Shown piece by piece: positions 54,838 through 64,000 of a stretch of DNA of 64,000 nucleotides (the first letter of the stretch is position 1; each line of letters begins with the position of its first letter). This stretch comes from Bretschneidera sinensis (taxonomy: Eukaryota > Streptophyta > Magnoliopsida > Brassicales > Akaniaceae), in the NCBI GenBank assembly GCA_023935145.1, contig CM043705.1, forward strand, positions 18,856,501 through 18,920,500, written 5' to 3'. The position numbers and the translations under genes are program-made. The notes under the pieces are model-generated. The model was not told the DNA's origin. It did not search any database and saw only the letters and a list, made by a program, of their open reading frames with translations.

Positions 54838-57288
54838 ATTCTATCCACCTTAAAAAAATTTCATCCTCGAAATTTCCTTAACTAACTCATGAAAAAGTTG
54901 AGGGTACTCTTTCCTTATTCTTGCCTCATGCTCCCAATTAATTTATTCAACATCTTTGTTTTACCATAATACTTGAATTAAAGGAATAACTTTATTACGC
55001 AAGACTTGTTCCTTTCTGTCTAGAATTTTGATTGGTACTTGCATGAAGGTCAAATCTTCTTAAAGTTCTATAGTCTGATTCAGAATACTATGGGATTCAT
55101 CATATAAACACTTTCTCAAAAGTGACATATGAAACACATTGTGTAATTGCTTTAACTCTAGAGGGAAATCCAATATGTATGCTACTGGTCCAACTCTTTC
55201 AGTTTCCTCATTTGGCCACACAAATCTCGAACTTAACTTTCATTTCTTTTTAAATCTCAATGCACCATTTCACAGAGATATATTAAAAAACACGTAGTCA
55301 CCAACCTGAAACTCAAGAAGTTATCTTCTGTTATCAGCATATCCCTTCTATCTGTTCTATGTTGCTCTAAGGTTCTCTTTAACCAGTTTGATCCTCTTAG
55401 TAGTCAAATCTATCATTTCTAGACCAAATACATTTCTTTCTCCAACTTCTTCCCAACATATTAGAGTTTTGCACCTTCTACCATATAAGGCCTCAAATGG
55501 TGCCATCCTAATACTAGTTTGATATTGATTATTATATGCAAACTCAATCAAAAGTAAATAAGCATCCCAGCTCACTGAAAAACTCAATACACGCCCTCAA
55601 CATATCTTTTAGTATTCTGATGATTCTCTCTATCTGCCCATCAGTTTGAGGATGAAAAGTTGTACTAAACTTCAATTTTGTACCTATAACTTTTTGAAAA
55701 CCCCTTCAAAATCTAGAAGTAAATCTAGAATCTCTATCTAATACAATACTTAAAGGTACTCCATGTAATCTCACAATTTCCGCTACATACAATTCAGCCA
55801 ACTTTTTAGGACTCCAAGTAGTTTTAATATGAAGGAAATGCGAAGAGTTACAAAATCTATCCACTATAACCTATACATCATCATGACCTCTTTGAGTACG
55901 GGGAAAACTAGAAACAAAGTTCATACTTACATTCTCTCATAGCCATTCAGGTACTAGAAGATGCTGTAATAAACCTGTTGGATGTCTTTATCAAACTTCA
56001 CTTATTGACAAATCAAACATCTAGAAATATATTCAGCTACATCCTTTTTCATCGCTAACCACCAATAATTCTGTCTCAACCCTCTGTACATCTTATTATT
56101 ACCCGGGTACATAGAATACACAGAATCATGAGCATTTCTCAGTATCTCCTTTCTCATCTACATATTATTGGGAACACAAACTCTATGTCCCAATACCACT
56201 ATACAATCTTCTTTAATTCTAAACCCAGTCGATTTCCCATTCAATATTTTATGTTTGTTCTTTTCTATCCCTTTATCCCTACTCTATATTTGTAATAAGC
56301 GATCTATAATAGAAGATTATACCACCATATTTTCCACCAATATTCCTCTATCACTGATACTCAACTGCATCCTCATCTTTCTTAATTCTATCATCAATCT
56401 AATATCATGACTCCCAATAGCAGCTAATCTCCCTCTAGACTTTCTACTCAATGCATCAGCTATTACATTAGCCTTCCATAGATGATAATGAATTGTACTA
56501 TCATAGTCACTAATCAATTCCATCTACATCATCTGCCTCAAATTCAACTCTCTCTAAGTAGGTAAATGCGTCAAACTTTTATAATCAATAAAAATTTCAC
56601 AAGTGGCTCCATATAGATGATGTCTCCAAATTGTCAAAGCAAAAACAATGGCAGCCAATTCTAAATCATGGGTCGGGTAATTTCTCTCATGGTTCCTTAA
56701 TTGCCTAGAAGCATAAGCTATAAATTTTCCGTGTTGCATCAACACACATCCCAACCCTTAATATGACGTATCACTATATACCTCAAATCCTTCATCACTA
56801 GAAAGAAGTACTAATACCGGAACAGTAGTCAATTTCTCTTTCAACAGCTTAAAACTCTTTTCACATTCTTCTGATCACATAAACTTCACTTCCTTCTTGA
56901 TCAATTTGGTTAAGGGTCCAAAAATAATAGAAAAATTCTGGATAAACCTCCTATAATAACTAGTCAACCCCTAAAAGCTTCTAATTTCAGTAACACTAGC
57001 GAGTTTTTTCCTATTTCAACACTGCCTCGAAAACTCACACTTAAAGAATTTGGCATACAATTTATCTCTCCTCATAATTTCCAACACTATCTCTAAATGT
57101 TGCCAATACTCCTCTTCATTCTTGGAATATACCAGAATATCATCAATAAATACAATCACAAATCTATCCAAGAATGGTTAAACATCCGATTCATTAGATC
57201 TATAAATGTTACAGGAGCATTAGTTAACCTAATTGGCATCATAAGGAACTCATGATGGCCATAACATGTCCTAAAACCATTCTTAGAG
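54738..57288 (-). mobile_element. Tekay/Del-type element, copy B, inverted 3' part
   Basis: Read on minus from 57288: RT ([19 protein letters not shown]), RNase H ([21 protein letters not shown], 56554-56754), integrase (55357-56160, with FEALYGRRCKTLICWEEVG at its end), a chromodomain-type C-terminus (VFHMSLLRKCL; INWEHEARIRKEYP), a purine tract (54838-54852) and the first 100 bp of the 3' LTR. Stops and shifts are frequent. Its LTR end is cut where copy A ends. Confidence 0.87.
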
Positions 57289-57852
57289 ATTGATAATAGA
57301 AACTCTACAGGAGGATTAACTGTTATTGAGAGTAATGATGTGAAATTGAAGATAGATTTAAAAGAGATAAGAATGAAGTTGAATATTAGTGATAGAAGGT
57401 CATTGTTAGCAAACATGGTTATGCAGTCATCCCTAGTAGAATTCTTGTTAGAGATGCAAGGTATAGATAAGAGATAAAAAAGATTAAGTAGGAAGTGCTT
57501 AGTAAAAAGCAATTTGAGTTCAAAATTAGAAATGATAGTTTTTTTGGTATTGGAACATTGAAATTGTGTTCCCAATGATGTTGAAATGAAAAAGGAGATA
57601 TTGAGAGAGGCACACAGTTCAGTGTATTCGATGCAACCAGGAAACAATAAAATGTATAGAGAATTGAGACAGAATTACTGGTGGTCAGGATTGAAGAGGG
57701 AGATAGCTAAATATATTTCTAGATATTTGGTTTGTCAGCAAGTTAAGTCAGAGAATAAATATCAGACAGGCTATTTATAGCCTTTTCTAGTGCCTAAATA
57801 GCCATGAGAGAATGTGAGTATGGATTTTATTTCTGGATTTTCCTATACCTAG

Positions 57853-57986
57853 TGTTGTAGTATAGTAACTGCTCGCTCCCGTGGACGTAGGCATACTACC
57901 GAACCACATTAAATCTGTGTGTTTAATTGTTTTCTCTCTCTTTGCTTTTTGTATTATTCATCACAATTGCCGTATATTTCACAACA
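57853..57986 (+). repeat. 5' LTR of the copia element, internally deleted
   Basis: It begins TGTTGTAGTAT and ends TTTCACAACA. After the first 11 bases it jumps to AGTAACTGCTCGCTCCC, which in the 3' LTR comes about 165 bp later. It also has ACCGAACCACATTAAAT, which the 3' LTR lacks. The lost part contained most of U3. Confidence 0.85.
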
Positions 57987-57988
57987 AT

Positions 57989-58000
57989 TAGTATCAGAGC
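57989..58000 (+). other. Primer-binding site of the copia element
   Basis: TAGTATCAGAGC is one base from the initiator tRNA-Met site TGGTATCAGAGC. Confidence 0.8.
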
Positions 58001-58010
58001 TCAGGTCACA

Positions 58011-58770
58011 ATGTCTAGGATTTCTTCTGCGAAGTTCGACATGGTCAAGTTAGACGGATCTGGAAATTTCGGATTATGGTAGAGGAGGGTTAAGGATTTG
58101 TTAGTGCAGTAGGGCATGGTGAATGCATTATACGGAAAGAATCTGGAAGGTATGGACGACATAGATTGGAAGGACCTAGAAACAAGGGCTGTGGCAACTA
58201 TCAGGCTTTGTCTGGCTAATGACGTGATGTATCACGTCATGGATGAGGAATTACCAGCGGTAGTTTGGTTGAAACTGAAAGGTCAGTATATGTCCAAGTT
58301 GTTGACGAACAAGCTCTATCTTAAGCAGAAACTGTATGGTCTTAAGATGTAAGAGGTCTCAGATTTAAACCAGCATATCAACGTGTTCAACTAGATTATC
58401 AGTGATATGAAGCGAGTTGATGTGAAGTTCGAGGGCGAAGACAAGGCGTTGATGTTACTGAATTCCCTACCAGCTTCTCCTACGTATGAAAATTTTGTTA
58501 CAACTTTGATGTGGGGGAAAGAAACTCTCGAATTGGAGGAGATCATAGGTGCTTTATTAGGTTTTCATCAGAGGAAGAAAGCTAGTGATGAGAATTTACA
58601 AGGTGAACGACTTGTGGTGAGGGGTAACAAGGAACGTGGGAGAAACAAGTCCTGTAGCGGATCGAGTAACAATAAATCTCGATCTAAATCCAGAAAGAGG
58701 AATGACATACAATATTTTAAGTGCGGCAAAAAAGGGCACATAAATGAGATTGTCTAGATTTAAGGAAGGG
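58011..58770 (+). pseudogene. gag: gag of the copia element
   Basis: It starts MSRISSAKFDMVKLDGSGNF. The UBN2-type gag segment reads LKLKGQYMSKLLTNKLYLKQKLY and LLNSLPASPTYENFVTTLM. A basic tail precedes a damaged zinc knuckle (FKCGKKGHINEI). In-frame stops occur near 58080, 58110, 58350 and 58395. Confidence 0.85.
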
Positions 58771-58799
58771 GAATATAGAGAATAAAGAGGGTCCATTAA

Positions 58800-60300
58800 A
58801 GTCTGCAAATGTAGTGGAAGAAGAAGACTCAGAGAGCAGTGACGAGGATATACTTTCTGTTTCATCCAGTTCAGATCATTTCACAAATTCTTGGATTCTA
58901 GATTCAGCATGCTCATATCACAAGACAGCAAATAAAGATTGGTTTGACACCTACAAGTTAGTAAATTATGGTCATGTTATGATGAGTAACGATGCATCAT
59001 GCAAAGTTGTTAGAATACGGAATATCAGAATTAAAATCTTTGATGGTGTTGTTAGAACATTGTGTGATGTTAGACATATATCGGATTTAAAGAAGAATCT
59101 GATTTCATTAGACACTTTATATTGTAATGGGTTTAGTTACCCTTTGTACAAGTGGAGTAATGAAGGTGAGTAAAGGTGTCTTAACAGTGATGAAGGGACA
59201 AAAACTAGCAAGAAATATTTATACACTGCTAGGTACCACAGTTATAGGTGGAGTTGCAGTTGCAGTTGCAGAGTCTGAGTTAGATAGAACAGTTTTGTGG
59301 CATATGAGGCTAGGTCATATAAGTAAGCGTGGGATGATGGAGCTTCATAAGAGAAATCTATTAAAGAGTGTCAAAACATGCAAGCTTGATTTCTGCAGGT
59401 ATTATGTTCTTGAGAAACAGAATAGGGTGCAGTTCAAGATAGCCACACATAAGACAAAGGGAATTCTTGACTATGTTCACATAGATGTTTGGGGGCCAAT
59501 AAAGATAGCATCACAGGGAGGACATAAGTATTTTATGAGTTTCATTGATGACTACTCATGAAAGGTTTGGGTGTACTTCATGCAGCACAAGTCAAAAACA
59601 TATGCCAAGTTCAAGTTGTGGATAGCTGAAGTAGAAAACCAGACAGGGAGGATGATCAAATGCCTCAGGTTCTAAAATGGTACTAAGTACACAGATTCAA
59701 AGTTCATAGAGTTGTGTGAACAACATGGGATTAAGAGACACTTCACAGTATGCAAGACACCATAATAGAAGATGTAGAGGACAGAATGAACAGAACAATA
59801 GCTGAAAAAGCTCGGTGTCTCAGGTTGAATGTAGGGCTTGCATAGAACTTCTGGGCTGGAGCAGTGAATATGGCATGTTTCTTGATTAACAGGTCACTTA
59901 GGGCAACACTAGATGGGAAAGTATGAGAGAAGGTGTGGATAGGTTGCACAGTAGACTACTCTGGTTTGAGAGTGTTTGGATGTCCAGTCTATATGCATGT
60001 TTCTAATGAGAAAAGATCGAAGCTTGATGCGAAGTCTAGATAGTGTATCTTTCTAGGGTACCAGAAAGGGGTGAAAGGCTTCAAGCTCTAGGATCCGAAG
60101 GCAAATAAGGTGGTGATCAGTAGAGATAAGGTTTTTTTTATGAAAAAAGCCATGTTGCAGTGTATTCAGGAAGAAGAGAAACATGTGCCAGAAAATTGCA
60201 GCAGAAATGAGCATATGGTGCAGATAGAGCTAGAGACCCATGGTACGAAAGAAAATGTTCAGAATGCAAGGAGCTTTAGCTCAAAAGATCAGTAGTATCA
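58800..60300 (+). pseudogene. Protease and integrase of the copia element
   Basis: The protease motif reads WILDSACSYH (near 58892), with alanine in place of the usual glycine after the catalytic D-S. The pre-integrase part has LWHMRLGHISKRGMMELHKRNLL. Integrase core text includes DYVHIDVWGPI and KYFMSFIDDYS; from 59560 on it is broken by many stops and shifts. The segment ends in the linker to RT. Confidence 0.82.
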
Positions 60301-61967
60301 CAGTATAGCTATAGACATGCCCAAACGCATTATCAGGCCACCCACCAGGTATGGTTATGAAGATTTGGTTTCTTATGCATTCATTACTAGTAGTGGGATT
60401 CCTATTACTTTTCAAGAGACAGTACACAGCCAAGAGAAGAGTAGATGGATGGGTGCTATGGTGGAGGAGATTGAGTCTCTATATAAGAACTAGACATGGG
60501 AGTTGGTGGAGCTTCTAGAGGGGAAGAGAGCGATAAGATGCAAATGGGTGTATAAGAAGAAAGAAGCAGTATTAGAAAAAAGGGGGAGAAAAGTTCAAGG
60601 CTCGTCTTGTAGCAAAAGGTTACTCACAGAGGAAAAGGGTTGACTATGATGAGATATTCTCCCCTATGGTCAGACACACTTCCAACAGAGCAGTGTTGGG
60701 TTTGGTACCGCATTTTGATATGCAGTTGGAGCAGATGGATGTAAAGACAGCTCTTCTTCATGGTGATTTGGAGGAGCTAATTTACATGGTACAACCAAAA
60801 GGGTTCAGTCAGTCTTGACAGAAACACTTGGTCTATAAATTGAGGAAATCACTTTATGGGCTGTAGCAGTCTCCGAGGTAGTGGTACAAGCGATTTGACT
60901 CCTACATGATCTGGATTGGCTACAGGAGATGTGAGTATGATTGTTGTGTTTATATGAAGAGCCTTGATGATGGTTCATTTATTTTTCTGTTACTTTATGT
61001 GGAAGATATGTTGATTGTAGCAAAGAGTATGAGTGAGGTCAACAAGTTGAAGACTTTGTTGAGCAAAGAATTTGACATGAAAGATTTGGCTACAGTCAAG
61101 AAGATTCTTGGGATGGAGATTCACAAGGATAGAGCTTCCAAGAGATTATGGTTATCTCAGCGTAGCTATGTTAAGAGGGTGTTAGAGAGGTTCAACATGT
61201 ATAATGTAAAACCAGTGAGTACACCTTTGGTGAATCACTTTAGACTGTCTACCACTCAGTGCCCAAAGACAAATGATGAAGTTCAAGATATGTCAAAGGT
61301 TCTATATGCCAGTGTAGTGGGGTGCTTGATATGTGCTATGGTTTGTACAAGATCTGATTTGACACAAGTCATCAGTGTGGTGAGCAAGTTTCTATCAAGT
61401 CCAAGACGACAAAATTGGGACGCAGTCAAGTGGATTTTCATATACTTGAGGGGTACTACAGATTATGGCATATTCTTTGGCATACAACATGGTGATCCTT
61501 TAGTTATGGGACATGTGGATGTAGACTATATAGGGGATTTAGATGATAGAAGGTCTACCAAAGGTTATGTATTCACCCTTGTAGGAGGGCCTATTTGTTG
61601 GAGGTCTATGGTTCAGTCTCTAGTTGCACTATCTACTACTGAGTTAGAGTATATGGCAGTGGCTGAGGCTACCAAGAAAGCTTTGTGGCTTACAGGGTTG
61701 GTCAAAGAGCTTGGTATTCAGCAAGGTAGAGTTCAGTTGCATTGTGACAGCCAGAGTGCCATTTATTTGGTAAAGAACCAGGTGTATCATGCGAGGACCA
61801 AGCACATAGATGTGAGGTTTCACAAGATCAGGGAATTGGTTTCTTCTGGTGAACTATTGCTTGAGAAAGTTCACACTTTTGAGAATGCAACAGATATGTT
61901 GACAAAGCCTGTTACCACAGATAAGTTCAAGCACTGCTTGGACTTGATTAATGTCTCCAGGTGCTAG
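60301..61967 (+). pseudogene. Reverse transcriptase and RNase H of the copia element
   Basis: From about 60540 the RT reads KARLVAKGYSQRKRVDYDEIFSP and MDVKTALLHGDLEELIYM, with stops. From 60906 to 61967 a 353-codon frame is open. The catalytic motif, normally YVDD, reads YVED (LLLYVEDMLIVAK, near 60998), an Asp-to-Glu change at an active-site residue. RNase H follows with RRSTKGYVF, HCDSQSAIYLVKN and ARTKHIDVRFH. The open 353 codons are striking against the stops elsewhere, but no complete enzyme can be made. Confidence 0.9.
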
Positions 61968-62043
61968 ATGGGAGGTGTCCTGACCTATTGTCCCAGGTAG
62001 AGTTCCAGGTTATGTTTTTTTTTTCTCCTAAGGGGTGGATATT

Positions 62044-62058
62044 CGCCAAGGTGGAGAT
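62044..62058 (+). other. Polypurine tract of the copia element
   Basis: GCCAAGGTGGAGAT directly precedes the LTR start TGTTATAG, as usual for this group. Confidence 0.8.
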
Positions 62059-62333
62059 TGTTATAGTATGTTGCTCATATTGAGTAGAACACATGTACAG
62101 AGAAAGCAGACTGATGCTGGAGTGAAGCGGAGCGGAACGACTAGGGTTAGTATAATACCTTTATACCACTAGGGTTAGTATAAATACATATGATGTAACC
62201 CTACTTTGACATAGTGAAATTTAGTAACTGCTCGCTCCCGTGGACGTAGGCATACCTCTGTGTGTTTAATTGCTTTCTCTCTCTCTCTTTGCTTTTCGTA
62301 CTATTCATTATAATTGCCGCACGTTTTACAACA
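62059..62333 (+). repeat. 3' LTR of the copia element (275 bp)
   Basis: It starts TGTTATAGTATG and ends TTTTACAACA. A CT-rich run (62275-62289) is shared with the 5' LTR. It is the more complete of the two LTRs. Confidence 0.87.
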
Positions 62334-62606
62334 CTTAGAGAGGTTTTAATATGGTGTGGGTGATTACAGATAGATTATATAAATCATCTCATTTTCTTCC
62401 TATTAATACTACTTGAGTACATAGTTGCACTATATGGAGCTGAGATAGTAAGATTGTATAGGATAGTAAGATTGTATGGGGCACCTTTGAGCATAGTATC
62501 AGGTAGAAATTCTAGATTTATATCTAGATTCTAATAGGCTTTTAGAAAGCCATGTGTACATAGTTGTAGTTTAGTATAACTTTTCATCCTTAAACAGATT
62601 AGCAGA

Positions 62607-63840
62607 TGTTGTGAGTTTTAAATTACTCGCAAGCGCACGAGTCGTTTGCAATATAGCGTTGTGCAAGTGCGAGGTCGAATCCACGGGGAATTGTGTTGTG
62701 AAAATATAAATTTATCTAAACTAATCTTATCTTAACCTAGTTCCGAGTTTTGTATTATATGTTGCAAAATAAATAAAAGCTAAACTAAATTGATTTTAAA
62801 AAAACTAATAAAAAGACTAAGGTTTCTGAATCCACCCCGCCAAAGTTAAGCATATATCTCAATGTTCTAAAGATAGCCTATCAAAAAATTCAATGAATCC
62901 AACTTAAGACAAAAAACAACAAATATCCCAATTAAACCAAAAGCATCCAATGTATCCGCTCTTAACAAATCACAAAGGAAATCCAATTTAATCGAAAACA
63001 ATTCGATGTATCCATCAGATGAAACACAAGGAATATCCAACAGAACAATTTAAACTCAATCAATCACAAGATTAACTCAAATAATCGACAGAACATTTAT
63101 ACTAAAAACATGTCAGATTTTTACAAGCAAATCTGAACTACTATGCCAAACAACAGCGAGGCTTCATCTTCAACCTTAGCTGAAGATTCTAGCCATTCAT
63201 AACTATGAAACTACAATTCATAATAAAAGTGCTAAACATTAAACTAAAACAACTAAATAAAAAGAAATAAATAACTTTACATGGGAGAAATTTCACTCGC
63301 TGATGGGCGGCGCTTCCCCTCGTGGTAGCAAAGCCTTCGGGATCTACCAGAATGCTAGCAGATGTCCATCGGTTAACACCAAAGTGGCCCAGGAATTGTA
63401 CCCAATGGCACAAAGAATTGCACACTGAATGATGAAGTCAGATGGTGTTTATATAGGGGGAGTCCCGGAGCACAATAGGTTACAGATTCGATGTGGGATA
63501 CTTCCCGAGTGCGCTCGATCGCATTATGGTGCGATCGATCGCATGTGCGCTCGATTGCATGTCTTGTGCGCACGATCGTATGTGCGTTCGATCGTAAGTC
63601 TGGCGCGCTCGATCACAGGAACACTGCAATGCAAAGATTTCTATGTGGGATACTTTCCATGCGCTCAATCGTAGCACGGTGCGATCGATCGCATTTGCTC
63701 TTGAAGCTTGACATCTCCCGAAATGCTTCATTTTCTCCACAAGCCTATAAAAACACATAAAATAAAGTGAAGTACTACTAACTAAGAGCATAACAAATAT
63801 AGGTTAAAGGTCTTAAATATGCTTTATTTAAGACTCATCA
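62607..63840 (-). repeat. LTR of a further retrotransposon running out of the window
   Basis: It is bounded by TG (plus 62607) and CA (63840). On minus it starts TGATGAGTCTTAAATAAAGC and ends AAACTCACAACA. A TATA box, CTATATAAAC, lies on minus at 63447-63456. Adjacent sequence at 63841-63857 reads ATAAGTTTGGCGGTATT on minus, a degenerate polypurine tract, so this is the 3' LTR and the element body lies to the right. It cuts copy C inside the integrase codons after SITFHP. Confidence 0.75.
63505..63700. repeat. GCGCTCGATCGCA-type tandem motif in the LTR
   Basis: CGATCG-centred motifs (GTGCGCTCGATCGCA, GTGCGATCGATCGCA and variants) recur seven or more times. The segment is CG-rich in an otherwise AT-rich LTR, and each core is a palindrome. 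Confidence 0.8.
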
Positions 63841-64000
63841 AATACCGCCAAACTTATATTTTGCTAGTCCCTTAGCAAAACAAAATAAAAAACTAAATGA
63901 ACAACAAGGATTATAAAGATAAGTTCAGTATTCAAGGTATCCAAAAATTTAAGGAGCATACAAAATCATGAGATTCATTCATGAGCAAGCTTAAATAAGT
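63841..64000 (-). other. Internal end of the element cut by the window edge
   Basis: Read on minus, text ending TTGCTAAGGGACTAGCAAAATATAAG followed by the purine tract is a common 3' untranslated end of plant Ty3 elements. No coding sequence is visible in these 160 bp. Confidence 0.5.

Larger units (their letters stand above)
57853..62333 (+). mobile_element. Ty1/copia element, Tork/TNT1 type, nested in copy C
   Basis: It has a 5' LTR with a large internal deletion, a primer site, gag, protease, integrase, RT, RNase H, polypurine tract and a 275-bp 3' LTR. The flanking 5-mers are CCTAG (57848-57852) and CTTAG (62334-62338), a target duplication with one mismatch. The order integrase before RT defines Ty1/copia. 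Gag and pocket motifs resemble the TNT1/Tork group. Coding is broken by many stops. Confidence 0.9.
57291..62606 (+). mobile_element. Tekay/Del-type element, copy C, split by a copia insertion
   Basis: It begins at the end of RNase H (text near 57297 matches copy A at 54350), then shows the integrase zinc finger ([29 protein letters not shown]) and SMDFISGFSYT up to 57852. After the copia element it resumes at 62339 with RGFNMVWVITDRLYKSSHFLPI and continues to SITFHP near 62590. It then stops at the TG of another LTR (62607). Stops are common. Confidence 0.83.

Overview
The window is nuclear DNA of a flowering plant, most likely a woody eudicot. The evidence is plant-type LINEs, Ty3 elements of the Tat and Tekay/Del lineages, a Ty1 element of the Tork/TNT1 type, a CACTA transposon with TnpA- and TnpD-type genes, and a plant cytokinin-synthesis gene. 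The species cannot be fixed from the sequence. Only one gene looks like an intact host gene: an adenylate isopentenyltransferase (IPT1-like) at 14798-15871 on the minus strand. Almost everything else recognisable is mobile DNA in different states of decay.

Layout. 1-1397: AT-rich, no gene. 1398-1743: a minus-strand LTR with some internal sequence. About 2600-4018: the 3' end of a Tat element (two 54-bp tandem arrays, polypurine tract, LTR), then an (AT)n run. 5872-9905: a broken LINE on minus. 9906-13380: no gene, but one strong hairpin. 13385-14215: a second LINE fragment. 14798-15871: IPT. 16721-29462: a complete Tat-lineage LTR retrotransposon with a perfect 5-bp target duplication (GACCT), nearly identical LTRs, a broken gag-pol, a spliced antisense gene, and a 3.2-kb array of a 98-bp (2 x 49) repeat. 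29468-34470: flanking DNA with an exon-like fragment, ACCCG-rich repeats, a foldback element and a solo Tat LTR.

34471-46555: a CACTA element of about 12 kb. It has palindromic subterminal arrays at both ends, a solo Tekay-type LTR near its 5' end, a TnpD pseudogene and a TnpA pseudogene with a 3.1-kb intron. Diverged inverted repeats of about 230 bp lie outside it on both sides. 48358-48545: a SINE-like unit. 49078-62606: three Tekay/Del pieces in +, -, + order. The third is split by a Tork/TNT1-type copia element (57853-62333) and cut at its right end by the LTR of another element (62607-63840) that runs out of the window.

How it fits together. IPT makes the isopentenyl-adenine nucleotide precursors of cytokinin. 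It stands between a LINE fragment 3' of it and the Tat insertion about 850 bp 5' of its start. The most unusual unit is the Tat element. Its LTRs differ by only about five substitutions, yet its sense coding region has at least five stops and three 1-nt shifts, and the antisense gene is also broken. The simplest reading is that it moved as an already defective copy using enzymes from elsewhere. Its 3' array repeats a CCTCGG/CCGAGG hairpin in every 49-bp half unit, and the same pairing recurs in the unrelated-looking 54-bp arrays of the older Tat fragment at 2600-3460.
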